From Blastomyces gilchristii SLH14081 (lineage: Eukaryota; Ascomycota; Eurotiomycetes; Onygenales; Ajellomycetaceae), in contig NW_003101672.1 in NCBI RefSeq assembly GCF_000003855.2, forward strand, positions 1,444,134-1,508,133: a stretch of 64,000 nucleotides of DNA, given 5' to 3'. Position 1 is the stretch's first letter. The number at the start of each line of letters is the position of its first letter. Position numbers and translations under genes: made by a program. Positions 21,934 through 37,629 of this stretch are shown here, piece after piece. Below the pieces are notes generated by a model that was given only the letters and a program-made list of their open reading frames with translations, was not told the DNA's origin and did not search any database.

Positions 21934-23619
21934 CTACTTCTTCTTTGACCCATTGACAAGTTTCTTTTTAATGTGTTTCGGAATCTTCTTCGTTCGCTGC
22001 TCGCGCTTCTCCTCCTTCACAAGCCGTTTATGGTCCCTCTTCGCCTCCTTGTCCTCAAACCGCTTTCCTCTAGGAGGCTTCTTGGCAAATAGATCCTTGT
22101 CTTCAACTTGAGAGCCCGACTCGGACCCTTCATTTGATATAGAAACTCCTCCAGATTCGTCCGATCCTTCCTCTTCCGCATTGCCATTCACCGGAACCCG
22201 GGAGGTGGCGTCGCCTTTGTCTGCTAGCAGTTCACGATATACTAGGTCCTGGCCCTGCCCCTTCCGTAGTATCTCCACGTCACGCTCCACATCATATACC
22301 TGCTCGAGCGTCTGGGGCATATATTGTTGGCGGAAAACGGCTGCGTCGACTTCATCTTGTGCGTTGGTATCAGCATCGGCACCGCCCTCGTCCTCCATTT
22401 GCTCTCGAGTGGCAAATAACTTCTCCAATGCCTCTGACATATAGTTGGAGCTAGGGGTAGCTTTTGGCCCATCATGAGCCGTGATAAATTCGAATATAGT
22501 CCTCTCTGAGAGGGTGTGTACTCCCTTCCGTCTGAAGAAGTCCGTGACGTTCTTGATGTCCATACGGAGGAACTCCAAGCTGCGTGGGTGGTCATGCTCC
22601 ACGCTCTGGCTGACGTCGATGATGTAGAGTTTACTTTTATGGTAGAGGATGTTGTACTCGCTTAGATCTGCGTGCACTAATCGACATTCCTGGTACATCG
22701 TGCGCATATGCCCGAGCAGTTCGATGTAAAGGGTTTTCCACTGTTCCTCAGGGTCTGGCCCGGTAAGATCCACGTCCTTTAATCGTGGGGCTGCAAACCC
22801 CTTAGAGTTTCCAAGAAAACCCATGACTAAAACGTGAAGTCGGAGAAAGAGAGGTTCAGGACATGGTATTCCTGCGGAGTAAAGACGCTTGAGATTTCGC
22901 ATCTCCTTTTCCGCCCATACTTTGACCATTGACCGGTTGTTGGACTTATTATAGCCTTGTCTGAACCTAAACTCTCCACTGACGTACTTGTCCCTGTCCT
23001 TGAAAACTAATATACTAGTTTTATAGACCTTGATAGCTCGTTGGAGTGGTTCGCCATCATCTTCTAGGCAAGATACGGCGTGGTAAACATTTGCCTCTTT
23101 GCCTGTAGAAAGACAACCGTTTACCTCAGACACTACATTTCTGTTTATCATCTGCAGTAAAATCATGCGCGTTCTAGGATCTAACACCTGCTCTGATGTT
23201 GCCCGGTCGCTTTTATCTACCCCTCTATCGCCCTTCCCTCCCAGACCTGACTGGAGGTCATCAAGGCGTAATTTTGACGCATGTCGCGAGAGTGAAGAAA
23301 TCTGGTCGTCGACATTCGCCTGCGTATTAATCGTGGGTTTCTGAGGGTTGCTTTTGGGATATTTTGATCTAGGGGCATTTGGGTCCGCAGAGACTTCTTT
23401 TAGCCGACGTTGTCTGTTGTATGATTTTGTAAGGTCCGCAGGATTGGAGGACATGAATTCGTCTTCATCAAGGTCCTCATCTGCGAAAATATCATCGTAG
23501 TATTCCTCATCCTCTTCGATTTGATCACCCGGTTGTGGCGGGGTTTGTTGCTGTGTAGGATCCAAGACAGCCGTAGGATCGGTCGCAACAGGCACTGTCA
23601 CCGCCGTATTTGCAGCCAT
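21934..23619 (-). CDS. RIO1: Atypical serine kinase/ATPase Rio1
   Basis: Acts late in cytoplasmic 40S ribosomal subunit maturation (18S rRNA cleavage and factor release). It is a single exon of 561 residues. The acidic N-terminus (EEDEEYYDDIFADEDLDEDE) precedes the RIO domain. That domain has the nucleotide loop STGKEANVYHA (171-181), catalytic lysine in AIKVYK (195-200), the RIO1 flexible-loop region with FRFRQGYNKSNNR (217-229), catalytic loop HADLSEYN (316-323), and metal-binding Asp in IIDVSQSVEHDHP (333-345). The C-terminus is acidic and then ends in a Lys-rich tail (KKIPKHIKKK), as in other fungal Rio1 proteins. It shares a 403-bp divergent promoter with SMC3. Assignment to RIO1 rather than RIO2 rests on the STGKEA loop and the absence of an N-terminal winged helix. 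Confidence 0.96.
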   Translation of the reverse strand: MAANTAVTVPVATDPTAVLDPTQQQTPPQPGDQIEEDEEYYDDIFADEDLDEDEFMSSNPADLTKSYNRQRRLKEVSADPNAPRSKYPKSNPQKPTINTQANVDDQISSLSRHASKLRLDDLQSGLGGKGDRGVDKSDRATSEQVLDPRTRMILLQMINRNVVSEVNGCLSTGKEANVYHAVSCLEDDGEPLQRAIKVYKTSILVFKDRDKYVSGEFRFRQGYNKSNNRSMVKVWAEKEMRNLKRLYSAGIPCPEPLFLRLHVLVMGFLGNSKGFAAPRLKDVDLTGPDPEEQWKTLYIELLGHMRTMYQECRLVHADLSEYNILYHKSKLYIIDVSQSVEHDHPRSLEFLRMDIKNVTDFFRRKGVHTLSERTIFEFITAHDGPKATPSSNYMSEALEKLFATREQMEDEGGADADTNAQDEVDAAVFRQQYMPQTLEQVYDVERDVEILRKGQGQDLVYRELLADKGDATSRVPVNGNAEEEGSDESGGVSISNEGSESGSQVEDKDLFAKKPPRGKRFEDKEAKRDHKRLVKEEKREQRTKKIPKHIKKKLVNGSKKK

Positions 23620-24022
23620 AATGAAAGATAAAAGGAAAAAAATCGTAAGAGGGCCTTGCTCCTCTTATAGCTTCTCTGGCCAGGGGCGTTGTCTTTACCC
23701 CTCCTTCAAAATTATGCCACTTCGAGTAGTGGAAGTGTGACGTTGCAAAATTTATTTTATACACGCTAAATTGTTAGCCCGACTCCCCGCCACGAAGCCC
23801 TAATGCCTAATCGGGAACGCGTCCAGCCCAATCCATTCCAACTTGCAACGCGTTTTCCCTCCATTGAAAGTGAAATTAAGACAACTCCAACTTGGGCAAC
23901 TATTCAATCCTCGCCATTGCAGCGACGCATTCCTTCACTCATACGTGTCGCACAGTGATTCGGCAACGCAATTATACCCTCTTTTCCTCGTGCGGGAGGA
24001 GGTGTGGATCCCCTAGCTGAAG
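23620..24022. promoter_or_regulatory. Divergent RIO1/SMC3 promoter with two ACGCGT (MCB) boxes
   Basis: 403 bp separate the two start codons. The palindrome ACGCGT occurs at 23817-23822 and 23848-23853, about 200 and 170 bases upstream of the SMC3 ATG. ACGCGT is the MluI cell-cycle box bound by the MBF complex (Mbp1/Swi6 in yeast) that drives G1/S genes, and cohesin subunit genes are among its known targets in yeasts. That it acts here is inference. Confidence 0.55.
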
Positions 24023-27907
<3,885 letters not shown>

Positions 27908-28603
27908 GAAAGACCTATATATGTTCTGTCATCGAATGCCTCGGCTGAGTTCATACTCCCATATGCGTTTATTTTCTCATATGTTTTTCCTTGTTTGTGG
28001 ATGGCTTGGAGTTCCGGTCAGATCGGATTTTCGTTTCTATGGCTACGGTGCGATGGTTTTATTCGCCTGCTATGGTTTTGCTTCTCCGATGTTGATCTCC
28101 TGATTATTTACCTCGTTTCTAGTCGTAGTCGCCCCCTTAACTAAGGTTCGCGGCTTATTCCCAGTGATTGTCAATGTGCCCTCTTGTTTCCACTGGGACT
28201 CATTTCATCCTTTGCTTTAGTTATTCCTCAGCGCCTTTTTTATTTTTATTTTTATTTTTTATTCTTTCTCCCCTAATGTCAGTGTAATTTATTTCTCGAT
28301 AAGAACTGGAATGAATTTATGCATAACTTAGGTTATTTTCTCTTTTCGTATCAATTCTATAGTTCTAAGCGTGAGAAAATCATTAACATGATCAGAAGAT
28401 ATGTCGATATATCTTCGCAACTTTTTCTTTTTTCTTTTTTCTTTTTTTTTTTTTTTTTGGATATATAGTATATATTCGTATAAAATCCATCCAAGGCTTG
28501 TTGTCGAGCGACATGGAATATCAGAAATCGCTCAAATCGAGCCGATAGTGACAAATAATAACGCGAAAGCAGCGCAATACTAGCTGGTAGCTGGTAAACA
28601 ATG
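27908..28603. other. Convergent gap downstream of SMC3
   Basis: T-rich 3' flank with (TTTTTA)n-like DNA at 28235-28265 and a T-run at 28440-28460. No supported gene. Confidence 0.5.
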
Positions 28604-29389
28604 CTAGGATACCTCAATATCATCGGATTCAATCCGAGGTCTGTCAAATCGGACAGCACGAGACTGTTCCCCAGTCCACTCGACAATAATCTCATCAGGG
28701 ACGCCCCGAACCACAACATGAACATGCTCAAGCGATCTCACGCTCTGCAGGGCTGTCCAATTCTTGAACCACAGAACCCTATCGTCGGCGTCCGGAAAGA
28801 GCTTCTCCAGCCTAGCAACAAAAGTCCGGTTGACAAAATCGTTAATGAGGGTGCGCGATTCGTCAGTCAAATCCCCGTTGTCTTCCCTAACAGGAATGCT
28901 GTTTTTGAGCCATATCACTATATGAGTGAGTTCCGGCGAGACGCCGTAGGGCCAGTCATTCCGCAGGATCCTGTAATCACTGGGATCCGCGAAGGGGACT
29001 GGGTTTCGGCACTGCGAAGCGAGAGGAACGGAACCATCGAGCTGCCATTTCAGCCGCTCCTGGAGGATGTAATTTGTTATCGTCCCGTACCGCGCCTTGA
29101 TGTTTGTGGTCCAGGCGATGTAGCGCTTCAGCTCACTTGGCTTGCGCCGAAAGGCTTCGAGGTTATTGGAGGCTACTCTGAGTTAGCGGGGATGGGCATT
29201 TCCTTAATCGTACTTTTCTGAGTTCTGAATTTTATAGTTTGGTGGCAGCAGCGGCTACGGACCTATGATTCTCTTGATCTCATCCCAATCGTGATGGATG
29301 AACATCTCATCCGTCTGCGACAGGACCTGACGATCAACGTCGGTGAGATTGAAGGGCAGATTATTGGGCTGCGGTTGCAGGTCTCCCAT
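28604..29389 (-). CDS. DUF3605 protein (N-acetylglucosamine-induced protein family)
   Basis: Exons 29263-29389 and 28604-29172 (intron with a GCTAAC branch site) give 231 residues. The sequence shows the family pattern: N-terminal DEMFIHHDWDEIKRIIASN, then R(K/R)PSELKRYIAWTTNIKARYGTI, RNPVPFADPSDYRILRNDWPYGV, HIVIWLKNSIP and, near the end, HVHVVVRGV. It is the soluble family known from Candida as Gig1/N-acetylglucosamine-induced protein, whose biochemical role is not settled. No signal peptide or membrane segment is seen. The start was chosen as MGDLQPQPNNLPF; an earlier in-frame ATG-like start at 29461 adds residues without family character. It is divergent from CBR1, with 709 bp between start codons. 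Confidence 0.85.
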
Positions 29390-30098
29390 ATTTGCTAGCA
29401 GCGGTAGGAGAAATACAGACGTTTTTGCCCAGTTGATCTCTAATTGAAATGGGCAAAGCAACGAAAGGAATAGGGCAGGGGCCGAAAGGGACAGAGCCGC
29501 TAACAGGATATTCGCATTTGGGCCCTGGTGCGTGTTCCGATGTGTCTGGATAGGGTTATGATTGACCCTTACTTAACCTTGAGGTTAAATTTTCTAACAA
29601 TGACAATTCCGGGATCATTCAAAACATTCTATTTATCACTGAAGATAAATTGCACACACAAGTTCATTGAAGCTATTAGTGATGACTTTTGATTGTATTG
29701 CAAGAAAGCATTTTTGAGAGCTTGGATGGAAGTAGTTACTTCCATAGCACACTGCGCTAATTCACCGCACCTACGCTGCGTAAGTTAAGCGGACCCCGGT
29801 GAAATCATCGATTTTCCACAGGGTAATGTCATCTGCGGCCGCTAAACCCTATCTGTCTGCAGCCTCGGCGCACGACCCTCACGCCTACCTCCACACGCCC
29901 CATCAGCCGCTCCTGCTGGGGCTTATTTTTTCCCTTCTTGGGGCTTGTTGAGCCGAAGAACGAAGAACACCGAGCAACGATTTCTCAACTTTATATCGAT
30001 AACAAGCCCATCCCCGCCCATCCCCTCCCCTCCCCGTTTCTTTCTGGTTGCAAGATCCCTTCTGTTATCTCCGTCTTGGTTCCCGAAAGCGTTTAGCC
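29390..30098. promoter_or_regulatory. Divergent intergenic region between the DUF3605 gene and CBR1
   Basis: Holds both promoters. The CBR1 side (29880-30098) is strongly C/T-rich, typical of fungal promoters and leaders. No specific factor site is claimed. Confidence 0.4.
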
Positions 30099-31329
30099 AT
30101 GAGGTGAGATCTCAATCCCTATTCAATTCTCTTCATCGTCTGCGCAGGAGACTGGCTCACCTCTTTTTCCCCCGTTTTCTATCTACTAGTAGTTCGTGGA
30201 CTTCGAGCGAAGCGATCAACGGGATGTATATCCCATCCGCTCTTCTGGTTATTGGGACTGCCATTGTGAAGAAGGAATGGCTTCCCTATGCCGCAGCTCT
30301 CGCCGCAATTTTGTCGGGGTGGAAGGTGATGAGCAACAGTGAGATATTTAGCCCTCTTCCCTATTATTGTCTGACTCTGACATGCGAAATCCCCGATTTC
30401 ACCGGCAGTTTTGAAACCATTGCGAAGTCTAACAATCCACGTTTTCTTTTCTCTATTTTTCTACAGGACAACGGAAGGTTCTCAATCCAACCGAGTTCCA
30501 AAACTTTGAATTAAAAGAGAAGACCATTGTCTCGCACAATGTCGCCATCTACCGCTTCGCCCTCCCGCGTCCCACTGATATCCTCGGTCTACCAATTGGC
30601 CAACATATTTCTCTCGCTGCGACAATCGAGGGCCAGTCGAAGGAAATCATGCGATCTTATACCCCCATCTCTTCGGATCAGGAAGCAGGCTATTTCGACC
30701 TTCTTGTCAAGGTATACCCTCAAGGAAATATCTCGAAGCATCTTGCTGGCTTGCGCATTGGCCAAACCATGAAAGTCCGGGGTCCGAAGGGAGCTATGGT
30801 TTACACTCCCAACATGGTCAAGAAGATCGGTATGATCGCTGGCGGCACCGGTATTACGCCGATGCTCCAGATCATCAAGGCTATTATCCGAGGACGGCCA
30901 CGGAATGGAGGCAACGATACCACCCAGGTTGATCTGATCTTTGCCAACGTCAATCCAGATGACATTCTCCTGAAAGAAGAATTGGACCAGCTGGCGAAGG
31001 AGGACGATGGGTTCCGAGTCTACTACGTTCTAAACAACCCACCAGAGGGCTGGGAAGGTGGCGTCGGTTTCGTGACTCCAGATATGATCAAGGTTAGTCT
31101 CGATCCGTTGGTTCTCCACACTTTCCTTTTTTTAACTACTTTGACTTTTGCTAAACACATTCCATGTCCTCCTCTCCAGGCCAAACTTCCCGCCGCGGCG
31201 CCTGATACGAAAGTCTTGATCTGCGGACCACCTCCCATGGTTAGCGCAATGAAGAAAGCCACCGAGTCATTGGGATTCAAGAAGGCCGGACTCGTCAGCA
31301 AACTAGATGACCAGGTCTTTTGCTTCTAG
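30099..31329 (+). CDS. CBR1: NADH-cytochrome b5 reductase 1
   Basis: FAD enzyme that passes electrons from NADH to cytochrome b5 for desaturases, sterol synthesis and related reactions at the ER or outer mitochondrial membrane. Exons 30099-30103, 30193-30338, 30467-31092 and 31180-31329 give 308 residues, which matches the usual length. The first coding exon is only ATGAG; splicing to 30193 yields [20 protein letters not shown], matching the usual N-terminus of this family. A membrane anchor lies at about 14-45. FAD-binding RSYTPIS is at 113-119, NADH-binding GGTGITP at 176-182 and CGPPPM at about 272-277; the end is DDQVFCF. Starting instead at the internal Met13 would drop about 12 residues before the anchor. 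Product assignment is secure. Confidence 0.95.
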
Positions 31330-31841
31330 TAGCCGAAAGTACGATTGGGAATTCGATACCCATGGAATGATAGAGTTCTTTGACGACTACTAGGAATTGC
31401 ATCGTATTCTCACAGCTTATCTCTTCTCAATTTGGACATATAACATTGATCCTCATTTTAGACGCTGAACGCCGGGGGATAGATTGGGGGGGATGTCCTG
31501 GTCATAGATATGGAGCTGTCGATTGCTTCTGGGAAAGCAGTCTCTCCACCCAAAAGTTACATATGGGCGAATTGTTAATAGATATACGAATAGTCAATAA
31601 TAATATTTTTACGATTCTAGGGGATCTCTTCTTTTGTAAATGCGCAGCACACGCTTGATTCTTGATCTGATAAAGATTCCCCGTTCTGCCGCTCTGAGTC
31701 ACTCACCGCCTTGTCCTCTGCGAGAATGAATCATCGAAGAAAAATCTTTAGGTCCAGTGAAAAATAATTAAAATAATGAGCAAACACAGAAAGTTTCCGG
31801 ACTTTCTCCACTAGATATAAATCCTACAAAAAGTAGCGTAT
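31330..31841. promoter_or_regulatory. Arginyl-tRNA synthetase promoter with a TGAGTCA site
   Basis: Between the CBR1 stop and the synthetase start. TGAGTCA at 31695-31701 lies about 141 bases upstream of the first ATG and is directly extended to TGAGTCACTCA. TGASTCA is the binding site of the Gcn4/CPC1/CpcA bZIP factors of general amino acid control. The early part also holds the CBR1 3' flank. Confidence 0.55.
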
Positions 31842-34341
31842 ATGCGTCAACAAATACTTTACGGCGCATCCTTCATTCCTAAATCCATATCTCAACCGTA
31901 TTTTGCTCCGGTGCTCAGCAAGGTAGCTCGGTTGTCGACACTCTCCCACTCACCCCTCCTTAAACCCCGTGCGTTCACACCCCGCGACACTTCCTTTTCA
32001 CCACGGATCCGGTATCAACTTCCTCGCGCAGCCATGGCGACAGACTCCGTACCCACCGTGGCTGGGCTTTCAATTCACTCCACCACGAGCGAGGTCTCCA
32101 AGTATCCAAATTGCTACCCCGCTGTCAACCCCGTCGACACATACCGCGCGCATATAGCAGAGCTCGTAGCACAGGCGCTTGGAATTGATTCTTTGTTCGT
32201 TTACCCAAAAATACAATGGACGAACTCTCTCGAGAAAGGAGATTTGGTTCTGGCGGTATGGTTTACACACACACACACACAAATCACACGTCTCAGCAAA
32301 GAAGGCATCTGATATATAACCTCGGGGGATCTGGCCATCGAAGCTAATTTTGTTGTTTTTGGTTCCCTTTCCTTTCCACTCTAGGTCCCCGCTCTACAAA
32401 TCAAAGGCAGGAAACCGGCCGAAGTCACAGCACAGCTCGTTGAGAACCTGCCTCCGTCCGACCTCATCGGCACGCCCGTTGTCTCAGGCACACACGTACA
32501 GTTCTACTTCAAACCAGAACCCCTCACCAAAACCGTCATCAGCTCTATTCAGAAAAACCGGGCGACATATGGCACCAATGCGAACGTTGGCCTCCGGGAC
32601 CCCGCTGACCCATCAAAGGGCAAGAAGAAAATCATTGTCGAGTTCTCATCTCCCAATATCGCGAAGCCGTTCCACGCGGGCCATCTTCGAAGTACGATTA
32701 TCGGAGGTTTCTTGGCCAACCTGCATACTGTGATGGGATGGGATGTAGTCAAGATGAACTACCTTGGTGACTGGGGGAAACAATATGGTCTCCTGGCGAA
32801 TGGCTACGAAAAGTATGGAAATGAGGAGGAACTTGTTAAGGATCCTATTAACCACTTATTCGATGTTTATGTTAAAATAAACAAGGATGTGGCCGAGCAG
32901 GAAGGTCCCATTAAGGAGCTCAAGGAGCAGATTAAACAAAAGAAAGAGAAGAATGAGGATACCGCAGAGTTGGAGAAGGACTTGCAAGCCAAGGTTGACG
33001 TCAGCTACGATGAAAAGGCGCGTCGATATTTCAAGAGCATGGAAGACGGCGACGAAAGCGCTCTCGCTCTCTGGAGACGATTCCGTGACTTGAGTATCGA
33101 GAAGTACAAAGAAACCTATGCCCGCCTCAATATCGACTTCGACCGCTACTCCGGTGAATCACAAATCAAGCCAGAAAGCCTTGCCAAAGCATATGAGTCC
33201 ATGTCAAAGACGGGGGTCTCGGAGGACTCTGAAGGCGCTGTGATCGTCGATTTCGCCAAGCATGGGGCGAAGAAACTGGGCAAAGCTATCGTAGTCCGAA
33301 AGGATGGCACACCTCTTTACCTAACCCGGGATATTGCAGCTATCGTTGAGCGAGATGAAGAATACCACTTCGATAAAATGCTCTACGTCGTTGCTGCCCA
33401 ACAGGATCTCCATCTTGCACAGCTCTTCAAGGTGACGGAGCTTGTGGGTCGGAAGGATCTAGCAGACCGATGTCAGCATGTCAACTTTGGTATGGTTCGG
33501 GGGATGAGCACTCGTAAGGGTACTGTTAAATTCCTCAATGATATCCTCAAGGATGTTGGCGAGAAGATGCACGAGGTGATGAAGAAGAACACTTCCAAGT
33601 ACGAGCAGGTTGAGAATCCTGAGCAGACCGCTGATATCTTGGGTATCACGTCTGTCATGGTCCAGGACATGAGTGGGAAGCGGTATGTGAAGAAAAATCC
33701 CATCTCTTTCTCTTTCTCAATCTTGCTACCCAAGAAACCACCCCAGCCCCACCTTAAACTCCGATCTTGGACAGTTCCTAACATAATATATAATAATCAA
33801 CAGAATCAACGGCTACGAATTCAACCTAGATGATATGACATCCTTCGAAGGCGACACGGGCCCCTACCTCCAATACGCGCACGCCCGCCTCTGCTCCATG
33901 ACCCGCAAGGCCGAAATCGACCCGTCCGAGCTGAGCTCCGCAGACCTCAGCCTCCTCACCGAGTCCCATGCCATCGATCTGATCCGGCTACTCGCGTCCT
34001 GGCCCGACGTTGTGTTTAACACGACCAAGACGCTCGAGCCCACTACCATTCTGACTTATCTATTCAGAATGACGCACGTGCTCAGCTCGGGCTATGATGT
34101 GCTGAAAGTTGTTGGAAGCGAGCCTGAGTTGAAGAAGGCGCGTATGGCGATGTATGATTGTGCGAGACAAGTGTTGCATAACGGGATGCGGTTGTTGGGG
34201 TTGAATCCGGTTGAGCGGTAAGATTTTGCCTTCTCCACCTATCTTTTTCTTTTCCCGCTGCTTCGTTATATCCCCTTATCATCGATATTTCCCAAATTGG
34301 GTAAATTTTTGCTAATTGATACATATCCTTTCAGAATGTAA
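31842..34341 (+). CDS. Arginyl-tRNA synthetase, probably dual cytosolic and mitochondrial
   Basis: Class I synthetase charging tRNA-Arg. Exons 31842-32255, 32385-33682, 33804-34217 and 34335-34341 give 710 residues. The last coding exon is seven bases (A-ATG-TAA), giving the usual C-terminus PVERM. The HIGH-type motif is HAGHLRS (235-241), the KMSKS-type loop is MSTRKG, and the C-terminal anticodon-binding domain has GDTGPYLQYAHARL. Residues 1-64 are rich in Arg, Ser and Pro and almost free of acidic residues, like a mitochondrial presequence. Met65 (ATG at 32034, context GCAGCCATGG) starts the cytosolic-type protein MATDSVPTV. The first ATG has a weaker context (CGTATATGC), so leaky scanning could make both forms. 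A Gcn4-type site lies upstream. Confidence 0.95.
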
Positions 34342-35798
34342 TGGGCCAGTCCAATTTCTCTTGCCCCCTTTTTTTTTTTTCCCTTGCATGCTCCCCCGGT
34401 CACCATTTCGTCGTTTTCACAGGACGGATCTCCTTTCCGATAATAAAGGGTGAAGGAACCAAACCAGCAGCGAGGCGCGAACGAAAAGCCATGCAATTCT
34501 CCTATCTCGCGAGGCTACGGTGCAGCAACGCTCGTCAGCAGTATCGTGTCGATCTAATTCCTGTCCTTTTTGAGCGGGTACTTTTTGGCGAGAGAAGCCT
34601 TATCCCTCGATGGAGATAGAACTAGAAAGATAAATCTAGATACCATCGCGCACATTAAGATTCACGTTCACGTTCCAACAAACGAGACTAAAGTAACATA
34701 AAATTACGTGTCCTAGATCGACATTTGCATATTTTCTTCAGCCGCTCGTTTAGTAGAACCCCGTTTTTTTTTTTTCCCCATCAACCCTAGAACCTAAACC
34801 TCAGAAGATCATAGTTAGACTGTCCCCGCACCGTACTCAACCCTCTCGAGGTGAATAGCAGTTGATTGTTGGTCGGTTCCCACGGCGAAGCTCCCTGGCT
34901 CTCTGCGTAACGTAACTATAACAATATAGGCAAAAAGTCATAGGTTGTTCAGACATTTCCGCTGCAACCTCTTGTGTCCATCCACAGTAGTAATCTAGGT
35001 AGTAGTAGTAGGGCTAGGACGGAAATTTTGTTCCCCAGACATTAAACCTGATGATATCCATGGTCAATTGCCGCGGTGGTAGGTATCGCCCGGGTAGAAG
35101 AGATAAATGGTGTTGTTGAGCAGGCTCCCGAGGTTCCGATCAAGCTCTCGAAAGTGTGTCCGCTTCTCCCTCCCCTGGGAAGCTGCATCCAGAGCATGCA
35201 TGGTTGGTGGCTGGCAATGATAGCCGGGCGGGGTACGTACGGGGAATGGCGATTTTGAGGACGAGCTTCGCAAGCCTACTGACATGGGAAAGTCTCTCTC
35301 TCCCTTTTTTCGCAGCTGTGGTCCGGGCGATGTTGTTGCGTGTCTCCTGCTTGGAGGGTTGGTTAGATAGAGGTTGTAATATATATATATATATATATAT
35401 ATGTCTGCCTAACTTGACTACTACTCAGTGCACCTTATTCCATGCTTAGACAAGATGAAGTATTCAAAGGATCTCGTTTCATTTGGAGGATGACAGGATT
35501 GGATCCTGAACAGTGGGTTGTGATATTCAGTAACTTGCTTGTGAGATCAAAACGATGCGGTAGAGCTTCTCATAGGTAACAAACTAACTGTATGAAGATA
35601 AAATCCTGGGATACTGAGTATAGTTATAGTTATCATTACTTCTGTAGTTAAGTCCGCTATGTGATTTGTGAAGAAAGGATGGAAATTAAAATAAACTATG
35701 TCTAACCTCATGATTGTATGTATGTATTATATCTACTGTGGTCTGATGAGATGCTGGATAGTGTGCCAGATGCCCTTTCGAGCTATTATTATTATTAT

Positions 35799-35830
<32 letters not shown>

Positions 35831-37596
35831 TGACGTGAATCTGTCGATAGTACTGGTCGCCACGCTCACGCTCATGTTCCCCAGGCCTTAACATACTTAT
35901 CCTTAGCCTGTCCTGCGAACAAATTCCAACCCCCCCCCCCCCCCTCCCCCAGCCCCGGCCTCTTAGCTGCCTCCAGGCTACCATCGCATCGCGGTCCAGG
36001 ACTGTGGTTCGCTGTTATGACTGGTTGGAATATTCCATTTGGGAGGAGAGGGGAGGGGCAGAGAGGAGGAGGGGTTGCGTTGCGGGGTGGGTGAGTGAGT
36101 GAGTGAGTGGTGTGTTCCACTGGTGTGGTATGTCAAGAATTAGTCGGATGCCGTTTTCCATGGCCTATATTGTGTGTGTGAAGAGTGAGAGAGAGAAAAA
36201 AAGAGAGAAAAAGAGAGAAAAAGAGAGAGAAAAAGAGAGAAAGGGAGGGAGGGAGGGTTGAGTGTTGGTTGGGTTGGGAATGGGGAATGGGGAATGGGGA
36301 TGGGAGAGGAAGGATTGATTTCATCGCTGCCCAATGGTGGGCCGTGGCGCTGGAGACTTTTCCCAGCTCGGATCCCGTTCGTTTCTTGTCGCCTTTACGG
36401 AGTAACTAACTAGTTACTTTCTTCATGATCTGTTTCTGTTCATCTTTTTTTTTTTTTTTGCAAAACTTTTGTAAAACGCTTGCGGCCCAATGACGAGCCT
36501 GATCGCCCATCCCTACCAGCTGCTCGGGCGGTGTCAGCAGGGAAAGATTCGGACGGAATGAAATGCTCGCTTCTTCTTTTGCGCTCCGGGAGCTGGTTTT
36601 GCGGGATGGACAATCCCATGATTCATTCATCCCATCCATCCATCCATCAATCAGTGGATTGGAATTGAAAGTCATACCAGATATGCCCGATGTTGAGACT
36701 GTCCTGTACCCACGGATATCAACGTCCTGGTAACGACTACATCCAAATCCTAAAATAAGGCAGGATATGCCAGATCTCTTGGATTACGCAGGTGGTGGTG
36801 AGAGGATTGGACAATTAATAATAACAAAACTCAAACGCCAAAAGCCAAAAAGTCCAAAAGCCCAAAAAGCCACTCTATCCCAACCAGCAAGTCAAGTCTG
36901 CCGGCCAGGCTCAGCCAGCCCGCCAACCCAAGTTGAACCATCCCGCCCGGTATTCCATCCTGGCATCCTGGATCTGATGGTGGATGGTTAGATAGAAGAA
37001 TTCTACGTCTCCCCCGTGATCCATGATCCCTGATCCATTAATATTCATTCATTTCATCTTTCTTCCTCCCCCCAACATCACACTGAGGGTAGTGGTGGCT
37101 AATGAAGATGTGATGATGTGCGGTGCGGCTGCATCAGAGATAGATCATCTCATCGCCGTTAGATATATATATATATATATTTTTCGCCCCGCGCTGACAT
37201 CACCGGCTTGATAACCACCCCCCTAGGATTTTACGTTAGTAACTAGTTTACCCGCCGGAGCAACGATCTCGCTACATTCTATTTCTATGTAACTACTCCG
37301 TAGTTAGGCATGGAATCAAAGGAAGAAAAAAAATATATATCAAAAGAGTAGCAACCCAACCCGAAATTTGACCGTGCGGCAATAACTACTAATAATGTCA
37401 TCATCGTCTCATTCCAATTTTACCCTTTTTCCAGTCCGTCTTGTCTAACCCCCCCCTCTCCCCCTTTGCGCACTTCCGCAACCCCCAAAAGGGGGCAATG
37501 GATGTTGTTGCATTCTTTCGATCTCTCCGGTCCAAAAGTGGAACTTGGAGACCAATCTCTAATTATCTATAGACAGGGAATTCTAACTACCTTTTT

Positions 37597-37629
<33 letters not shown>

